In this document: positions 12,501 to 13,665 of the stretch, in pieces
How the letters are laid out: each line of letters starts with the position of its first letter
Numbering within the stretch: position 1 is the stretch's first letter
Assembly (NCBI GenBank): GCA_036383955.1
Contig: DASVNH010000258.1
Coordinates: 1 to 13,665, forward strand
Direction of reading: 5' to 3'
DNA: 13,665 bases
Origin: JACQFK01 sp036383955
Lineage (GTDB): Bacteria; Planctomycetota; MHYJ01; JACPRB01
Program-made: the position numbers and the translations under genes
Notes under the pieces: generated by a model
Told to the model about the DNA's origin: nothing
What the model saw: the letters and a program-made list of their open reading frames with translations, nothing else
The model's database searches: none

Positions 12501-13665
12501 CGAACTCGCCAAGGAACTGGGCTACAAGGCCGCCGAGCTCGTCGAGCTCGCGAAGGTCAAGGGCCTGAAGGTCGAAGACGCGCGGGCCAACCTGGACGCG
12601 CGGCTGGCGGCGTCGGTCCGGGCTCTGGTCCCGCACCGCTCGAAGCTGTCCGGCGCCCTCCTGGAGACCTACCAGAAGGCGGTCGCGGAGGAAGCGGCGC
12701 GGGCGGCGGCGAAGGCCGCGGAGCCCAAGCCGGAGAAGAAGAAGAAGGAGCCCGCCCCGGAAGGCGCGGAGCAGCCGCCCAAGACCCGGCGCGTGGCCGT
12801 CAAGAAGGAAGAGCCGGCGACGCCCAAGAAGGAAGAGGCCAAGCCGGCGGCGGCCGCCGCCGCGGCCAAGCCCGCCAAGAAGAACAAGGTCGTGGAGGAG
12901 TTCCGGCTCAGCGACGTCAAGGGCGCCCCCGGCGCCAAGCCGGCGGCCCATCACAAGCCGGTGGAGCTGAGCCCCGAGGAGCAGGAAGAAATCAAGAAGG
13001 CGGCGGCGACGCCGCTCATCGACGTCGACAAGGTCATCGGCGAGCAGAAGGAAGTGCATGCCGCGCGGCCGATCGAGATCGAGGTGTTCACGCGCGACAC
13101 GGTGGCCGAGGACGCCAAGGAAAAGCGCCACATCAAGACGCTGACGAAGGCCCAGCAGCCGACGCCGGTCCTGCGGGCGACGCCGCCGCCGGTCCGTCCC
13201 GCCATCACGCCTCCGGCCCCGCCGCAGCGGACCGGCGCGCCCCTGTACCGCCCCGGCCTGCAGCCGCCGCGCGGTCCCTACCGGCCCCCGTACCGGTCGG
13301 CCCCGCGTCCGCATGTCCCGTCCGTGCCCCGGCCGGCGCCGGCGGTGTCCGCGGTCGATAGAAAACTGGAGATCACCGTGCCCATCACCGTCAAGGCGTT
13401 CTGCGAGGAGACCGGCATCAAGGTCAACCTCGTCATCAAGAAGCTCATGGAGCAGGGCGCGATCGTCACGATCAACCACATCCTCGACGAGGCGATGGTC
13501 GGCTACCTGTCGGCCGAGTTCAAGCGCGACGTCACCGTGGTCAAGGAGAAGACCGCCGAGGACCAGGCCCAGGCGATCGTCGACGTGAAGGACGATCCCA
13601 AGGACCTCCTCCCCCGCGCCCCGGTCGTGACCTTCATGGGCCACGTCGACCACGGCAAGACGACG
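12490..13665 (+). CDS. infB: Translation initiation factor IF-2, N-terminal part (cut by window end)
   Basis: The open frame runs off the window after 392 codons. IF-2 is a GTPase that places fMet-tRNA on the 30S subunit and promotes subunit joining. The first IF2_N domain (MRVSELAKELGYKAAELVEL, about 1-40) is followed by a long Lys/Ala/Glu/Pro linker (about 75-290), with an Arg/Pro/Tyr-rich part at about 250-280. The second IF2_N domain follows (about 295-345, ITVPITVKAFCEETGIKVN). The G1 motif GHVDHGKTT (384-392) ends exactly at the window edge. The ATG lies inside the end of nusA in another frame, so it is translationally coupled; no strong ribosome site is seen. ylxR, often found between nusA and infB, is absent. 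Confidence 0.96.
   Translation, partial: MRVSELAKELGYKAAELVELAKVKGLKVEDARANLDARLAASVRALVPHRSKLSGALLETYQKAVAEEAARAAAKAAEPKPEKKKKEPAPEGAEQPPKTRRVAVKKEEPATPKKEEAKPAAAAAAAKPAKKNKVVEEFRLSDVKGAPGAKPAAHHKPVELSPEEQEEIKKAAATPLIDVDKVIGEQKEVHAARPIEIEVFTRDTVAEDAKEKRHIKTLTKAQQPTPVLRATPPPVRPAITPPAPPQRTGAPLYRPGLQPPRGPYRPPYRSAPRPHVPSVPRPAPAVSAVDRKLEITVPITVKAFCEETGIKVNLVIKKLMEQGAIVTINHILDEAMVGYLSAEFKRDVTVVKEKTAEDQAQAIVDVKDDPKDLLPRAPVVTFMGHVDHGKTT

Overview
The window comes from a very GC-rich bacterial chromosome. Codons end mostly in G or C, GTG and TTG starts are common, genes are packed tightly, and intergenic DNA carries G/C-rich palindromic repeats. An outer-membrane-type DUF3187 barrel, a lipoprotein, a short NusA and a divergent Nramp-like transporter point to a Gram-negative lineage seen mainly in environmental genomes. 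A planctomycete or neighbouring phylum is my guess, at low confidence. I see no phage, transposase, plasmid, CRISPR or defence genes; the content is housekeeping plus membrane and metal functions.

Layout, left to right. (1) 107-1618 (+): Nramp-like membrane transporter. Its tail overlaps, end to end, the C-terminus of (2) 1520-2692 (-): an enolase-superfamily (mandelate racemase/muconate lactonizing) enzyme. (3) 2798-4764 (+): a fatty-acid-desaturase-type di-iron enzyme coupled by ATGA to a zinc-ribbon SAM methyltransferase. (4) 4765-5093: a convergent intergenic region holding two 112-bp direct repeats full of inverted repeats. (5) 7335-5094 (-): a tightly overlapped three-gene operon of a 108-aa Cys-motif protein, a CobW/COG0523 GTPase and a DUF3187 outer-membrane protein. 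(6) 7352-7475: a long, near-perfect hairpin with 36-nt arms built from CACAGAG units. (7) 11223-7477 (-): a small membrane protein, purF, purM and a coiled-coil/helical-repeat lipoprotein. (8) 11224-11438: a divergent control region. (9) 11439-13665 (+): nusA and infB, the latter cut by the window end just inside its G1 motif.

How the parts work together. purF and purM are steps 1 and 5 of de novo purine synthesis. nusA-infB is the conserved transcription/translation pair; rimP is absent upstream and ylxR is absent between them. The CobW-type GTPase and the Cys-motif protein are translationally coupled, which suggests a metal-handling pair.

Most interesting signals. A good sigma70 promoter (TTGACT, 17 bp, TATGAT) feeds a short nusA leader that contains a complete intrinsic terminator ending about 10 nt before the nusA start, which looks like an attenuator on a termination-factor gene. 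Other points are the long hairpin, the 112-bp repeat pair, a G-quadruplex motif just ahead of purM, and -10 elements placed so close to several start codons that leaderless transcripts are likely. No clearly new multi-gene system is evident. All functional calls come from reading motifs by eye, without database searches.
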